DNA from: Sphingomonadales bacterium UBA6157
Lineage (GTDB): Bacteria; Pseudomonadota; Alphaproteobacteria; Sphingomonadales; Sphingomonadaceae
Direction of reading: 5' to 3'
Length of the DNA stretch: 64,000 nucleotides
Assembly (NCBI GenBank): GCA_002423025.1
Contig: DIUN01000049.1
Coordinates: 1-64,000, forward strand
The notes beneath the pieces were generated by a model. The model searched no databases. It was given only the letters and a program-made list of their open reading frames with translations, and was not told the origin of the DNA. Below, one piece after another: positions 49,720 to 58,900 of this stretch. Each line of letters starts with the position of its first letter. The first letter of the stretch is position 1. The position numbers and the translations under genes are program-made.

Positions 49720-51831
49720 ATGATGGTCCAGCCGTTTCTGGAATTGAAGCCGGCAGCGCCCCAACACCAGCCCCTGCCGCCGTTGGTATTGCTGCTGCGC
49801 AATCTTGTGGTGGCGCTGGCCTATGCCGTTACCGGATACGCCGGCCTTCAGGTGGCGGTGGTGGGGGATGCTGTAACGCTTTTCTGGCCCCCCTCCGGCA
49901 TAGCCTTTGCCGCGCTGTGGCTCGGTGGGCTGCGGCTGCTGCCGGGCGTGGTGACAGGCGCTTTTGTCGTCAACGTTATCAAGCTGAGGTCGCCCGAGCT
50001 GGCAGCGCTGGTGGCCACGGGCAATATGCTGCCGCCGCTGGTCGGTACACTGGTGCTGCGGGACATCATTGCTCGGCGCGCGGCGGAAGCAGCCGGCGGC
50101 GCTGGAGAGTTGCGGCGCGTGCTGGCCTTCATCGTGGTTGCGGTGCTGGGTGCCACCATGCTCAGCGCTACGGTCGGCACGTTGGCAGTGGCTGTCATCG
50201 GCTCGGTCGACAGCAGCATTCAATCCACCTGGCTGGTCTGGTGGATGGGCGATGCGATGGGCGTGCTCATCGTGGCGCCGCCACTGCTTTTGTGGCGGCG
50301 CATCATCAGTGCAACCCTGGACTGGCGCGGCCTGTTCGATGCCATGGCGTTTGCGCTTGCTGGCTTCGGCATCATCGCCGGGCTGTTGCTCATCGATAAT
50401 CCCATCTGGGCGGTAGAACTGTGCAAGTTGTTCACGCTGCTTTTGAGCCTGTGGGCAGGCACGCGCTTCGGGCTTACCGGCCCGGCATTGATGACCCTGC
50501 TGATGGCGGCCGGCGCAGTAACTGTGACGGTGCTTGGCGTTGGCCCATTCGTGCGCGGCTCGTCGTTTGACAGTTTTGCCCTGCTGCATTCCTACCTGTT
50601 CGCCGAGGCGGTGGCTGGCATGCTACTCGCTGCGGCGCTGGCAGACCTGCGCCGCATCGCTGCCTCCGAGGCGCTGGCGCGGCAGGCTGCCGATGCCGCC
50701 TCTGCCAATCGCATCCGCTTGCTCACCATGATCAGTCATGATGTCCGCACGCCGCTGGCTGGCATCATGGGCGTTCTGCAGGGGCTGGATCGGTCCGGCC
50801 TGCCGCCCGAGACAGCGCGGCTCACTCGGCTGGGTCTGCGCGCAGGGACCACGCTCACGACTTTGATCACGGATATTCTGGACGTGGCGCGCGCCGATGC
50901 CGGGAGAATTCTCCTAGAGCCGGCGCCCTTCAGCCCGGCGCAGAGCCTGGCGGACATCGTCAGCCTGCATCTTGAGCCGGCAGCGGCGCGCGGCCTTGCT
51001 CTTACTCTGTCTGGGGAGGCCGCGCTGCCGCCGCTGGTACGGGGTGATCGGGCGCGCTTCGAGCAGATTATCGGAAACCTTGTCACCAATGCCATTGCCT
51101 ACACGCCCACCGGGCAGATCAATGTGCTGGCCCACTGGCTGCCGGAAGCGCTGCTGCCGCTGCACATCACGGTGGAGGATAGCGGCCCCGGAATCGATCC
51201 GGCGCAGGCAGCGCAGATGTTCGAGGCTTTCGGATTGGCGCCGCGCCCCGGCAAGCGCTCGGCCGGGCTGGGCCTTGGCCTACACATCTGCCGACGGTTG
51301 GCAGAGTTGATGGGCGGCAGTATTTCCTATGCGCCGCGTCCCGGCGGCGGGAGCCGCTTCCTGCTGGCGCTGCCGTTTATGCCTGTGACAGAGGTGGCGG
51401 CGGCAATGGCGCCGCCCGAAGCGGAGCCATCGCTTTCCATCTTGCTTGTGGAAGATGATGCGATCAGCCGGGAAGTAACCGCTGCATTGCTTGCGACCTG
51501 CGGTCATCGCGTCGTTGTGGCGGCAGACGAGGAGGGCGCTGTGGCGCGCGCGATTGCCCAGTCGTTCGATTTGGTGCTGATGGACCTGCAACTGCCAAAA
51601 AATGCGCTGCCCGGAGCGGCACAGGGCTGTGGGATCGTCGCCGCCGGCCGCATCCGCGCCCAAGCACGGCAGGTTTTGCCGCGCATCGTGGCACTCTCTG
51701 CCGATGGCTCGGAGGCTCAGCGTGAGCGCTGCCGCGCCGCCGGCTTGGACGGCCTGCTGCTGAAGCCGATGGATCTTGCCGCCGGCCTCGAAGCCGCCCT
51801 CACGCCGGCGCTGTTCTCAGCCCCTCGTTGA
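49720..51831 (+). CDS. MASE1 hybrid sensor histidine kinase
   Basis: A 703-residue kinase. Residues about 20-310 form a MASE1-type membrane sensor with about eight helices (FWPPSGIAFAALWLGGLRLLPG is the signature). HisKA follows with H340 (MISHDVRTPLAG), HATPase with NLVTNAIAYTP and LGLGLHICRRLAELMGG, then a C-terminal receiver with D622 (VLMDLQLP) and K near LLKPMD. The start at 49720 is ATGATG; the second ATG is equally possible. With the Hpt protein and OmpR-type regulator it makes a full phosphorelay. Confidence 0.9.
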   Translation: MMVQPFLELKPAAPQHQPLPPLVLLLRNLVVALAYAVTGYAGLQVAVVGDAVTLFWPPSGIAFAALWLGGLRLLPGVVTGAFVVNVIKLRSPELAALVATGNMLPPLVGTLVLRDIIARRAAEAAGGAGELRRVLAFIVVAVLGATMLSATVGTLAVAVIGSVDSSIQSTWLVWWMGDAMGVLIVAPPLLLWRRIISATLDWRGLFDAMAFALAGFGIIAGLLLIDNPIWAVELCKLFTLLLSLWAGTRFGLTGPALMTLLMAAGAVTVTVLGVGPFVRGSSFDSFALLHSYLFAEAVAGMLLAAALADLRRIAASEALARQAADAASANRIRLLTMISHDVRTPLAGIMGVLQGLDRSGLPPETARLTRLGLRAGTTLTTLITDILDVARADAGRILLEPAPFSPAQSLADIVSLHLEPAAARGLALTLSGEAALPPLVRGDRARFEQIIGNLVTNAIAYTPTGQINVLAHWLPEALLPLHITVEDSGPGIDPAQAAQMFEAFGLAPRPGKRSAGLGLGLHICRRLAELMGGSISYAPRPGGGSRFLLALPFMPVTEVAAAMAPPEAEPSLSILLVEDDAISREVTAALLATCGHRVVVAADEEGAVARAIAQSFDLVLMDLQLPKNALPGAAQGCGIVAAGRIRAQARQVLPRIVALSADGSEAQRERCRAAGLDGLLLKPMDLAAGLEAALTPALFSAPR

Positions 51832-51982
51832 GTCAGCCAAGGCCGGAACTCTTTGCAGGCTCAGGCGGTTTCATCCGGAGACCTGATGCAGAGTGGCGGT
51901 TTGCCACGGGGGATTAGGGCCCTCACAGCCGTAAGTATTTTCGGTTGCTCGAATCTGCCGCAACCATCAACCTGGTGACCAT

Positions 51983-54757
51983 GTGACGCTTCCCTTCAAG
52001 GCCCTGCTTCTTGCCGGCCTCTCGCTTGCTGCAACTGCCCCGCTCTTCGCGCAGGAGGCCGCTGCATCGGTCCAGGCGCAAACTGCCCAAGCGGCGGAAG
52101 ACCTCGAGGAAAATGGCGAAATCACTGTCATCGGCCTGCGCGAGCGCGGCACCGTGGCCGGGGATATTTCGCCCGAGCTCCAGCTTGGCCCGCAGGATAT
52201 CCGGGCCTATGGCGCCGGCAGCCTGGCCGACCTGCTCACTGAGCTTGCTCCCCAGTTGCGCAGTGGTCGCGGGCGTGGTGGCGGCCAACCGGTGGTTCTC
52301 GTCAATGGGCTGCGCGTCTCGGGCTTTGCCGAAATTCGAAACCTGCCACCCGAAGCGCTGCTGCGGGTCGACATCCTGCCTGAGGAAGTCGCGCTGAAAT
52401 ACGGTTATCGCGCCGATCAGCGGGTCATCAACTTCGTGCTGCGAGAGCGCTTCAAGGCGCTCACCGGTGAGGCGGAAGTGAGTGGGCCAACAGCTGGGGG
52501 CCGAACCGGCATGGAATTGGAGGCCAATTTCCTGAGGCTTCGCAACGGTACCCGCCTCAGCCTGGAAGGCGAGTACGAGCGCCAGTCGATGCTGCTGGAA
52601 TCGCAGCGCAGTATTCTGACGCCCGCGCCTTCTCAGCCGTTCAGCCTCGGTGGCAACCTCACCGCCGCCGACGGCAGCAGCGAGATCGATCCGGCGCTGT
52701 CGGCTCTGCTTGGTCAACCGATTACGCTGGTCGCTGTACCCGCGATCGCCCCTGATGCTGTGCCCAGTTTGACCGATTTTGCCAGCGGCGCGCCGAACGC
52801 CGCCAGCGTTTCCGACCTTGCGCCGTACCGCTCGCTGCTGCCGCGCACGGAGCGGGTCAGCCTCGGCGCCACTTACAATCGCAGCATCTTCGGCGTCTCC
52901 GCCACGCTCACCGGTCGCTTTGAAACGACAGACAGCCTGGCACGGCTTGGTTTGCCCGGCGTGGTGCTGGCTGTGCCGCCGGCCAGCCCCTTCTCGCCAT
53001 TCACCGCAGATACGCTGCTCTATCGGTACGCCGAGGAAAACGGGCCTTTGCTGCGCAAGGACGAGCAGACGACGGCGCGCGTCGGCATGGTCTTCAATGG
53101 CGAACTGGCTGCTTGGCGATGGTCACTCAATGCCAATTACGATCGCGCCGTCACCAACACCCTGACAGATCGCAGCCTTGATGTGGTGGCCAGCCAGGCG
53201 AAGCTCACGGGGCTTGATCCGAGCTTCAACCCCTTCGGCGCTACGGCACTCTCCGGCACGCTGTTGCAGGATCGCGCCCGCAGCGCGTCGGATGTCGCGG
53301 AAGTCGAGGCGGTGTTCAACGGCAGCCTGCTGGCGCTGCCGGCCGGCGCGCTGGCCACCAGCTTCAAGGCGGGGTTTGAATCACGTGAGCAATCCAGCCG
53401 ATCACAGCGCGGTGGGCTGGCACAGTCCGTGGAACTGGCGCGGCGGCAGGGGCGTTTCCAGGCGAATTTTGATTTGCCGTTGACCAGTGTGCGCAACGAC
53501 GTGCTCGCGGTGCTGGGCGACCTCTCGGCCAACTTCAACTATGGGGTCGATACGCTCTCGGATTTCGGTACGCTCACCACGTTGGGCTATGGTCTCAACT
53601 GGCAACCGCGTGAGGCGATACGGCTGATTTTTTCGCTCACCGATGAAGACGCAGCGCCAAGCATCCAGCAGCTCGGCAACCCGCTTGTAGTCACGCCCAA
53701 TGTTCGCGTCTTTGATTTTGTGCGCGGCGAGACGGTGGATATCAGCCGGCTGGATGGCGGCAACGCCGGGCTTTCTGCGGACAATCGCCGTGTCATCAAG
53801 CTCGGCCTGACGCTGAAGCCGTTTGAAAAGCCCGATATCACCCTGACCGCCAATTTCATCGATAGCCGCACCGAGGGGCCAATCGCTTCCTTTCCGACCG
53901 CCACGGCCGAGATCGAGGCGGCCTTTCCGGATCGCTTCCTGCGTGATGCCGATGGCAGACTGGTGCAGATCGACAATCGCCCGGTAAATTTTGCCCGCTC
54001 GGACAGGCAGGAACTGCGCTGGGGGATCAATTTCTTCCAGACCATTAAGGCAAGCGCTGCCGAAGTCGCCGCGGCAACGGCACGCCGCGAGGCCTTTGCC
54101 GCGCGCCGCCGTACCGAGCAGGCAGCCGCGGGAACCACGCCCGCTGCGCCGGGCGCTACGCCTGCAGCAGGAGATGCCCCGCCGCCGGGCGCGCGCCGGC
54201 CTGGTGGTGGCCCTGGCGGCGGCGGTGGCGGCGGTCGCTTCGGCGGCGGGCCTGGCGGTGATGGACGGTTGTCCTTCTCGCTCTTTCACACCTGGCATTT
54301 CAAGGACCAGATTCTCATTCGCGAGGGTGTGCCTGTGCTTGATCTGCTCAACGGCAGCGCCACCGGCAGTTCGGGCGGCCAACCGCGCCATGAGGTGGAG
54401 GCGCAGCTTGGCGTCAACAAATCGGGCCTTGGCGCGCGTTTGAGCCTGGATTGGCGCGCCGGCACAACCGTAAGGGCCGATCCGGCCAACCCCGCAGCCG
54501 CGACGGGCGACTTGTTCTTCTCAGACCTCGCAACGCTCAACCTTCGTCTGTTTGCTGATCTCGGCCAGCAGCGAAGCCTTGTGCAAAAGCTGCCCTGGCT
54601 TCGCGGGACACGCGTTCGGCTGGAGTTGAACAACCTCACCAATGCCCGGCTCGATGTGCGCGATTCCACTGGCGCCGTGCCGATCGGATACCAGCGTGAC
54701 CGGCTTGACCCCATCGGCCGCAGCGTCAGCGTGCAGTTTCGCAAGCTCTTCTTCTAG
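51983..54757 (+). CDS. TonB-dependent receptor with glycine-rich insertion
   Basis: A 924-residue outer-membrane receptor. Signal peptide LLLAGLSLAATAPLFAQ, then GEITVIGLRERGT, a plug reading LADLLTELAPQLRSGRGRGG and VLVNGLRVSG, and a barrel ending FRKLFF. The plug is of the SusC/CarboxypepD-less type in which the plug names itself with R-G-x-G-G-G. Residues about 700-760 hold an alanine/proline stretch followed by PGGGPGGGGGGGRFGGGPGG, a flexible insertion, most probably an extracellular loop. GTG is the only usable start (ATG at 51981 meets a stop). Followed by a glycerophosphodiesterase gene. Confidence 0.85.
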   Translation: MTLPFKALLLAGLSLAATAPLFAQEAAASVQAQTAQAAEDLEENGEITVIGLRERGTVAGDISPELQLGPQDIRAYGAGSLADLLTELAPQLRSGRGRGGGQPVVLVNGLRVSGFAEIRNLPPEALLRVDILPEEVALKYGYRADQRVINFVLRERFKALTGEAEVSGPTAGGRTGMELEANFLRLRNGTRLSLEGEYERQSMLLESQRSILTPAPSQPFSLGGNLTAADGSSEIDPALSALLGQPITLVAVPAIAPDAVPSLTDFASGAPNAASVSDLAPYRSLLPRTERVSLGATYNRSIFGVSATLTGRFETTDSLARLGLPGVVLAVPPASPFSPFTADTLLYRYAEENGPLLRKDEQTTARVGMVFNGELAAWRWSLNANYDRAVTNTLTDRSLDVVASQAKLTGLDPSFNPFGATALSGTLLQDRARSASDVAEVEAVFNGSLLALPAGALATSFKAGFESREQSSRSQRGGLAQSVELARRQGRFQANFDLPLTSVRNDVLAVLGDLSANFNYGVDTLSDFGTLTTLGYGLNWQPREAIRLIFSLTDEDAAPSIQQLGNPLVVTPNVRVFDFVRGETVDISRLDGGNAGLSADNRRVIKLGLTLKPFEKPDITLTANFIDSRTEGPIASFPTATAEIEAAFPDRFLRDADGRLVQIDNRPVNFARSDRQELRWGINFFQTIKASAAEVAAATARREAFAARRRTEQAAAGTTPAAPGATPAAGDAPPPGARRPGGGPGGGGGGGRFGGGPGGDGRLSFSLFHTWHFKDQILIREGVPVLDLLNGSATGSSGGQPRHEVEAQLGVNKSGLGARLSLDWRAGTTVRADPANPAAATGDLFFSDLATLNLRLFADLGQQRSLVQKLPWLRGTRVRLELNNLTNARLDVRDSTGAVPIGYQRDRLDPIGRSVSVQFRKLFF

Positions 54758-54827
54758 CTCGCGCTTGTCACATGCAGCGGCTATTCAAGCCTGGTCGCCA
54801 CGAGGGCGGCCGGAGGCTTACCTGCCA

Positions 54828-55907
54828 ATGCGCTCCCGTCTTGCCCTGCTGATCCTCGCCGGAGTTCTTGCCATGAGCCAAGCGTCTGCCGCGCCGCTGC
54901 CGCCTAGCCCTCGCGCCGGCCCGCCGCCAGCCCCGCCGATCATCATCGCGCACCGAGGCGCCAGTGCCGACCGGCCGGAGCACACGCTCGCCGCTTATGC
55001 CCTCGCGATCGAGCAGGGTGCCGATTTCATCGAGCCGGACCTGGTGCCGACCAAGGACGGCGCGCTGGTTGCCCGGCACGAGAACGAGATTTCCGGCACC
55101 ACGGATGTTGCCTCCCACCCTGAGTTTGCCGATCGCAAGGCGACCAAGACCATCGATGGCAAGGCTGTCACGGGCTGGTTCACCGAGGATTTCACCCTGG
55201 CCGAGTTGAAGTCGCTGCGAGCGCGCGAGCGACTGCCGGCGCTGCGACCCGCCAACCTGGCCTATGATGCCGAAGAGATCCCGACGCTGGACCAGATCAT
55301 CGCGCTGGCCAAGGCGGCGAGCGCCCGCACCGGCCGCACGATCGGCATCTACCCCGAGACCAAGCACCCGAGCTATTTCACCGCACTGGGCCTGCCGGTC
55401 GAGCCGCGCCTGCTGGCTGCCCTGGCTGCGGCTGGTTGGACGACTGTTGATGCCCCGGTCTTCATCCAGTCCTTCGAGGTCAACAACCTGAAAGCGCTGC
55501 GCAGCCAGACTGGCGTGCGATTCATTCAGCTGATCGAGAGCGGTCTATCGGCCGATGGCCATGACTATGCAGCGATGCTGACGCCGGCAGGCCTGAAGGC
55601 GATTGCGGCCTATGCAACAGGCATCGGCCCGGCCCGGGACTTGATAATTCCGCGCGATGCCGGCGGCAATCTGCTCGCGCCGACGTCGCTGGTAAGTGAT
55701 GCCCATGCTGCGGGGCTGGAGGTGCACCCCTGGACATTCCGGCCCGAGAATTACTTCCTTGCCGCGCCTTATCGCAGCGCCGGCACGCCGCTGGAGCGCG
55801 GCAACGCTGTAGCGGAAATCCGCGCCTATCTCGAAACCGGGATCGATGGCCTGTTCAGCGATTCCCCGGCTGCAGCCGTTGCAGCTCTGGCCCCCGAAGC
55901 GCCTTGA
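54828..55907 (+). CDS. glycerophosphodiester phosphodiesterase (periplasmic, GlpQ-like)
   Basis: A 359-residue exported enzyme with signal LALLILAGVLAMSQASA. Catalytic H42-R43 (AHRGAS), E69 and D71 (FIEPDLV), and H84 (VARHENEI) match GDPDs. It releases sn-glycerol 3-phosphate from deacylated phospholipids. Position 71 nt after the TonB-receptor stop suggests the receptor imports glycerophospho-compounds or related polymers. The start at 54828 has GGAGG 11 nt upstream, slightly far. Confidence 0.88.
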   Translation: MRSRLALLILAGVLAMSQASAAPLPPSPRAGPPPAPPIIIAHRGASADRPEHTLAAYALAIEQGADFIEPDLVPTKDGALVARHENEISGTTDVASHPEFADRKATKTIDGKAVTGWFTEDFTLAELKSLRARERLPALRPANLAYDAEEIPTLDQIIALAKAASARTGRTIGIYPETKHPSYFTALGLPVEPRLLAALAAAGWTTVDAPVFIQSFEVNNLKALRSQTGVRFIQLIESGLSADGHDYAAMLTPAGLKAIAAYATGIGPARDLIIPRDAGGNLLAPTSLVSDAHAAGLEVHPWTFRPENYFLAAPYRSAGTPLERGNAVAEIRAYLETGIDGLFSDSPAAAVAALAPEAP

Positions 55908-55913
55908 TCGTGG

Positions 55914-55936
55914 GTCCGGGGCTTCAGCTCCCGGAC
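55914..55936. terminator. hairpin between convergent genes
   Basis: GTCCGGG (55914-55920) pairs with CCCGGAC (55930-55936) over a 9-nt loop, between the stops of the glycerophosphodiesterase and thioesterase genes; it overlaps the end of the latter. No T tract, so moderate support only. Confidence 0.35.
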
Positions 55937-56376
55937 TGGGCTTCGGGATAATCCAGCAAGAAGTTCACATTCGCCGCCGCAATCGGCCGCCCGCGATCAT
56001 ATTGCCAGGCACGGCTGGCGACATTGACGATGCGCCGGCCAAGCCGCGTCACTTCTGCTGCCGCTATGGTGCCGGTGGGGGTGCCTTCGCGCATGTAATC
56101 GACAGTGATGGTGATGGGCCGGATGCGCGGCAATCGGTCGGCATCGGGAAGGGCGACGATTACCGCGGCCAGCCCGGCGAGCTCCAGCAGACCGGCTAGC
56201 GAGCCGCCGTGCAAGCGGCCTGGCGAGCCGACCAGCGCCTCCTTGAAAGGCATTAGAAGCCGCACTTCACTGTCGGTTCGCTCAAAGCTGATATTAAGCA
56301 GCTGTCCATAGGGCAGCATGTCGAGCCGGCCATGATGCTGGGTACGCAGCATGGCGGAAAGGGCGAGGCTGGTCAT
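55924..56376 (-). CDS. PaaI-type hotdog thioesterase
   Basis: A 150-residue hotdog thioesterase with the PaaI motif GSPGRLHGGSLAGLLELAG and ITITVDYMREGT. Coupled by ATGA to the next thioesterase upstream. Together they would release free acids from acyl-CoA or aryl-CoA; substrate unknown. Confidence 0.88.
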   Translation of the reverse strand: MTSLALSAMLRTQHHGRLDMLPYGQLLNISFERTDSEVRLLMPFKEALVGSPGRLHGGSLAGLLELAGLAAVIVALPDADRLPRIRPITITVDYMREGTPTGTIAAAEVTRLGRRIVNVASRAWQYDRGRPIAAANVNFLLDYPEAQSGS

Positions 56377-56828
56377 GCGGTTGCTGCCTCGGGCCGCGCC
56401 GTAAACATGAACGTGCCGGCGATATTGGCGATGGGGTTGGCCGGGTCACCATCATGCGCATAGCCGCGCACAAAGGCGATCTGGCGGGTGAGCTTGTAGC
56501 ATTCGCCATGGCCGACGATGGTGGCGCCGGGAGCCGGCGCGCGCAGATAATCGACGCGCAGGTCAAGCGTGGCGTGGGGGCTCATGTCGCCGCGCGTGAT
56601 GAACACCGCAAAGCCGGCGGCAGAATCCATGAGCGTGTAGATGGCTCCCGATGCAATGATGCCATAGTCCGGATCGGCCAGCTGTTGCGGCGCAAAGGGC
56701 ATTTCCAGTTCGGCCCAGTCCTTGCCATGCGCCTTGTAGCCGATGCCCAGTGCAGCATGGTGGGGCACGCCGTTCATGAAGCGCTGGATAAAGCGGGCCT
56801 GCCGCTGGTCGGGGGTGAGGTCGCTCAT
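56373..56828 (-). CDS. PaaI-type hotdog thioesterase
   Basis: A 151-residue hotdog thioesterase with ADPDYGIIASGAIYTLMDSAAG and TLDLRVDYLRAPAP. The usual HGG motif is replaced by ASGA, as in one subclass where the partner subunit provides the key residue, so it may work as a heteromer with its neighbour. Overlaps both flanking genes by ATGA. Confidence 0.87.
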   Translation of the reverse strand: MSDLTPDQRQARFIQRFMNGVPHHAALGIGYKAHGKDWAELEMPFAPQQLADPDYGIIASGAIYTLMDSAAGFAVFITRGDMSPHATLDLRVDYLRAPAPGATIVGHGECYKLTRQIAFVRGYAHDGDPANPIANIAGTFMFTARPEAATA

Positions 56829-57235
56829 GCTGCTACCTTGGCGAGTTCGCCGATGCGCGCCACCATGGATGCGAGCCCCTGGGTGCGGTTTGAGGAAAGG
56901 TGCCGTGCCAGTCCCAGGCCTTCCAGCCGGGACTTGATCTCGGCGGTGTCGACTTCTGCGGGTGCGCGCCCCTCGGCGAGCATCAGCACAAGTGCGACAA
57001 GGCCCTTTACGATGGCCGCGTCGCTGTCGGCGGTAAAGTGCAGCTTGCCGGCCTCAAGCCGTGGGTGCATCCACACTTGCGAGGCGCAGCCGCGCACACG
57101 GGTGGCATCGGTCTTCAGTGCGTCGGGCATCGTCGGCAGCGCCTGGCCGAGCTGGATGAGCAGCCGGTAGCGGTCATCCCAATCATCGAGAGCCTCGAAC
57201 TCGGCCTCGACATCGTCAAAGGTGGTGATGGTCAT
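56825..57235 (-). CDS. SufE family sulfur acceptor protein
   Basis: A 136-residue SufE: C50 in TRVRGCASQVWMHPRLE is the persulfide acceptor, preceded by DDRYRLLIQLGQALP. It accepts sulfur from SufS cysteine desulfurase during Fe-S cluster assembly. No SufS or SufBCD genes are nearby. Forms an apparent operon with the two thioesterase genes. Confidence 0.92.
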   Translation of the reverse strand: MTITTFDDVEAEFEALDDWDDRYRLLIQLGQALPTMPDALKTDATRVRGCASQVWMHPRLEAGKLHFTADSDAAIVKGLVALVLMLAEGRAPAEVDTAEIKSRLEGLGLARHLSSNRTQGLASMVARIGELAKVAA

Positions 57236-57280
57236 GCCTCCGTTTGCACGGGCGGCGCGGCGCTGGTCAAGCAGGCGCTC

Positions 57281-57508
57281 TCAGATCTCCACCCCTGCGG
57301 CGATCGCTTCGAGCTTGCGAATCCGCTCCTTGAGGTCGGCCAGGTCGATGCGCTGCCCAATGGCGGGGGCGCGGTTGCCTGCCAGTCCCAACTCGTCCCG
57401 GCGCAGGCGCAGCCAACTGGCCCAGCCCCAGGCGGCAAAGCCGGCGATGATCGCCAGCCCGATGATCGCTGTCAGCCCGAGGATCAAAACTGTTTCAGCA
57501 GCCAGCAT
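57281..57508 (-). CDS. small membrane/coiled-coil protein, PspB-like tail
   Basis: 75 residues: one membrane helix (VLILGLTAIIGLAIIAGFAAW), then a basic stretch and a coiled coil LADLKERIRKLEAIAAGVE. The KLEAIA pattern repeats the LERIA/LERLA motif of the next two proteins. It is the last of the downstream genes of the Psp unit. Function unknown; probably interacts with PspA/PspC at the membrane. Confidence 0.7.
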   Translation of the reverse strand: MLAAETVLILGLTAIIGLAIIAGFAAWGWASWLRLRRDELGLAGNRAPAIGQRIDLADLKERIRKLEAIAAGVEI

Positions 57509-57537
57509 CGTCCGTCTCCTGTCTCGCTTGTTCGGTC

Positions 57538-57771
57538 TTATTTGTCCTTGAGCGCGTCTATCTCATCGGAAAGCCGCTTGGCCGGGTCGGTCGCCAGGCG
57601 TTCCAGCACCTTGATGCGGTCGTTCAGCCGGGTCACTTCGGCGCGCAGTCGGGCCGCCTCGCCACTATCCGGCGCTACCTTGTCGCGCCGCAGTGTCCTT
57701 TGACGCGCGCTGTAGGCGCGGCCCAAGGTCGCTACCAGCACGATGAGAAAAATCGCTGTCCAGAAGCTCAT
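57538..57771 (-). CDS. small membrane/coiled-coil protein, PspB-like tail
   Basis: 77 residues: N-terminal membrane helix (AIFLIVLVATLGRAY), then a coiled coil ending TRLNDRIKVLERLATDPA then LSDEIDALK. Shares this ending with the protein encoded at 57828. No recognised name. Upstream sequence GGGGTGG serves as a weak ribosome site. Confidence 0.72.
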   Translation of the reverse strand: MSFWTAIFLIVLVATLGRAYSARQRTLRRDKVAPDSGEAARLRAEVTRLNDRIKVLERLATDPAKRLSDEIDALKDK

Positions 57772-57827
57772 TTTGCCACCCCGTTACAGGCGCATCGGCA
57801 AGGGCCGGGCGCCGAAATTCGCAAACG

Positions 57828-58154
57828 TCAGTTCAGCGCCTTGCGCTCGAGCGCGTCGATCTCGGCAGCAAGGCGTGAACCCTTGTCCACGGCAATCCGC
57901 TCCAGCACGGCCAACCGGTCCTTCACGCCGCCGAGTTCGGCGTGCAGCTGGGCATTTTCCTGCGCCAGCATTTTCACCCGCTCGTCGTTCTCGCGGCTGC
58001 TCATCGGCAGCATCGGTCGGCCCCAGCTGCTCTCCAGCGGATAGCCGTTCTTGACGCGCAACCAGGTTGTCACCACCCAGCCGATCGTGCCGAACAACAC
58101 GGCGCTCACGCCCACCGGGGCCAGCGCGTCGATCATCATCGGGTCAAGGGCCAT
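57828..58154 (-). CDS. small membrane/coiled-coil protein, PspB-like tail
   Basis: 108 residues: a membrane helix at about 14-30 (VSAVLFGTIGWVVTTWL), a polar linker and a coiled coil VKDRLAVLERIAVDKGS then LAAEIDALERKAL. AAGGAG lies 7 nt before the start. The final motif is shared with 57538 and, more weakly, with the PspC at 58212 (LANEIDSLR) and PspB (RLDSIERIIAADD). Confidence 0.75.
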   Translation of the reverse strand: MALDPMMIDALAPVGVSAVLFGTIGWVVTTWLRVKNGYPLESSWGRPMLPMSSRENDERVKMLAQENAQLHAELGGVKDRLAVLERIAVDKGSRLAAEIDALERKALN

Positions 58155-58211
58155 TGGCCTGCTCCTTCTGTCTGTCTGGCCTCAGCCTAAGCAGAGGATG
58201 TCAGATTCACC

Positions 58212-58592
58212 TCAGCGGAGGCTGTCGATCTCATTGGCGAGCTGCCGATTGGATGAGGTCATATAGGCTTCGATATCCCGCAGGCGACGGTCTGAGTCGC
58301 GGAAGCTGGCGTTGACATCGCGCACCGTGCGCTGCGGTGAAACGCGGACGTTGCGCCAGAAGCGACGGTCCTCCTCGCTCTCGTTGTACAGCGCGAGGGG
58401 CTTGGCTTGCGCCAGCCAGGCAACAGCGAGATAGACCACCGGCAGGAAGCCGCCGCCCAGCACCGTACCGGCAACCATGCCGACCCGCACCCACATGGGA
58501 TCCCAGCCGAAATAATCGGCGATGCCGGCGCACACACCGAAGAGCCGGCGGTTGCGCTTGTCGAGGTAGAATTTGGTGCGGGGGAGGTTCAT
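58212..58592 (-). CDS. pspC: PspC domain protein (long form)
   Basis: 126 residues. The PspC domain reads KRNRRLFGVCAGIADYFGWDP then a membrane helix (VAGTVLGGGFLPVVYLAVAWL); a C-terminal coiled tail ends RQLANEIDSLR, where PspC proteins usually have a leucine-zipper-like region. Senses envelope stress and binds PspA. Second of two PspC genes. Confidence 0.88.
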   Translation of the reverse strand: MNLPRTKFYLDKRNRRLFGVCAGIADYFGWDPMWVRVGMVAGTVLGGGFLPVVYLAVAWLAQAKPLALYNESEEDRRFWRNVRVSPQRTVRDVNASFRDSDRRLRDIEAYMTSSNRQLANEIDSLR

Positions 58593-58647
58593 CGCATCTG
58601 TCCCTGTTGTGGCCCGCCGTTGCCCCGGCCGGCCTGAAATCGTGTTG

Positions 58648-58854
58648 TCAGTTGGCCTGTGGCATCCTGTCGGCCAGCAGGCCGATGGCGAGATAAACCA
58701 GGATCAGCACGCCGGCACCGAGCACGGTACCGACAACAAAGCCGACCCTCCACCACAGGGCCTCAATGCCGGAAAAGGCGGCAAGCCCGGCGCACACGCC
58801 CATGATCTTGCCATTCGTCTTGTCGAGCCCGAAGCGGCGTCCGTTCATCTGCAT
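58648..58854 (-). CDS. pspC: PspC domain protein (short form)
   Basis: 68 residues: RFGLDKTNGKIMGVCAGLAA then a helix VVGTVLGAGVLILVYLAIGLL. It has only the PspC core with no cytosolic tail. GAGGAG 8 nt upstream fixes ATG 58854. It follows pspB by 46 nt. Confidence 0.87.
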   Translation of the reverse strand: MQMNGRRFGLDKTNGKIMGVCAGLAAFSGIEALWWRVGFVVGTVLGAGVLILVYLAIGLLADRMPQAN

Positions 58855-58900
58855 GGCCAGTCTCCTCAATTGATGCGGGTCGCTGCAAGCGGATCCCGGT

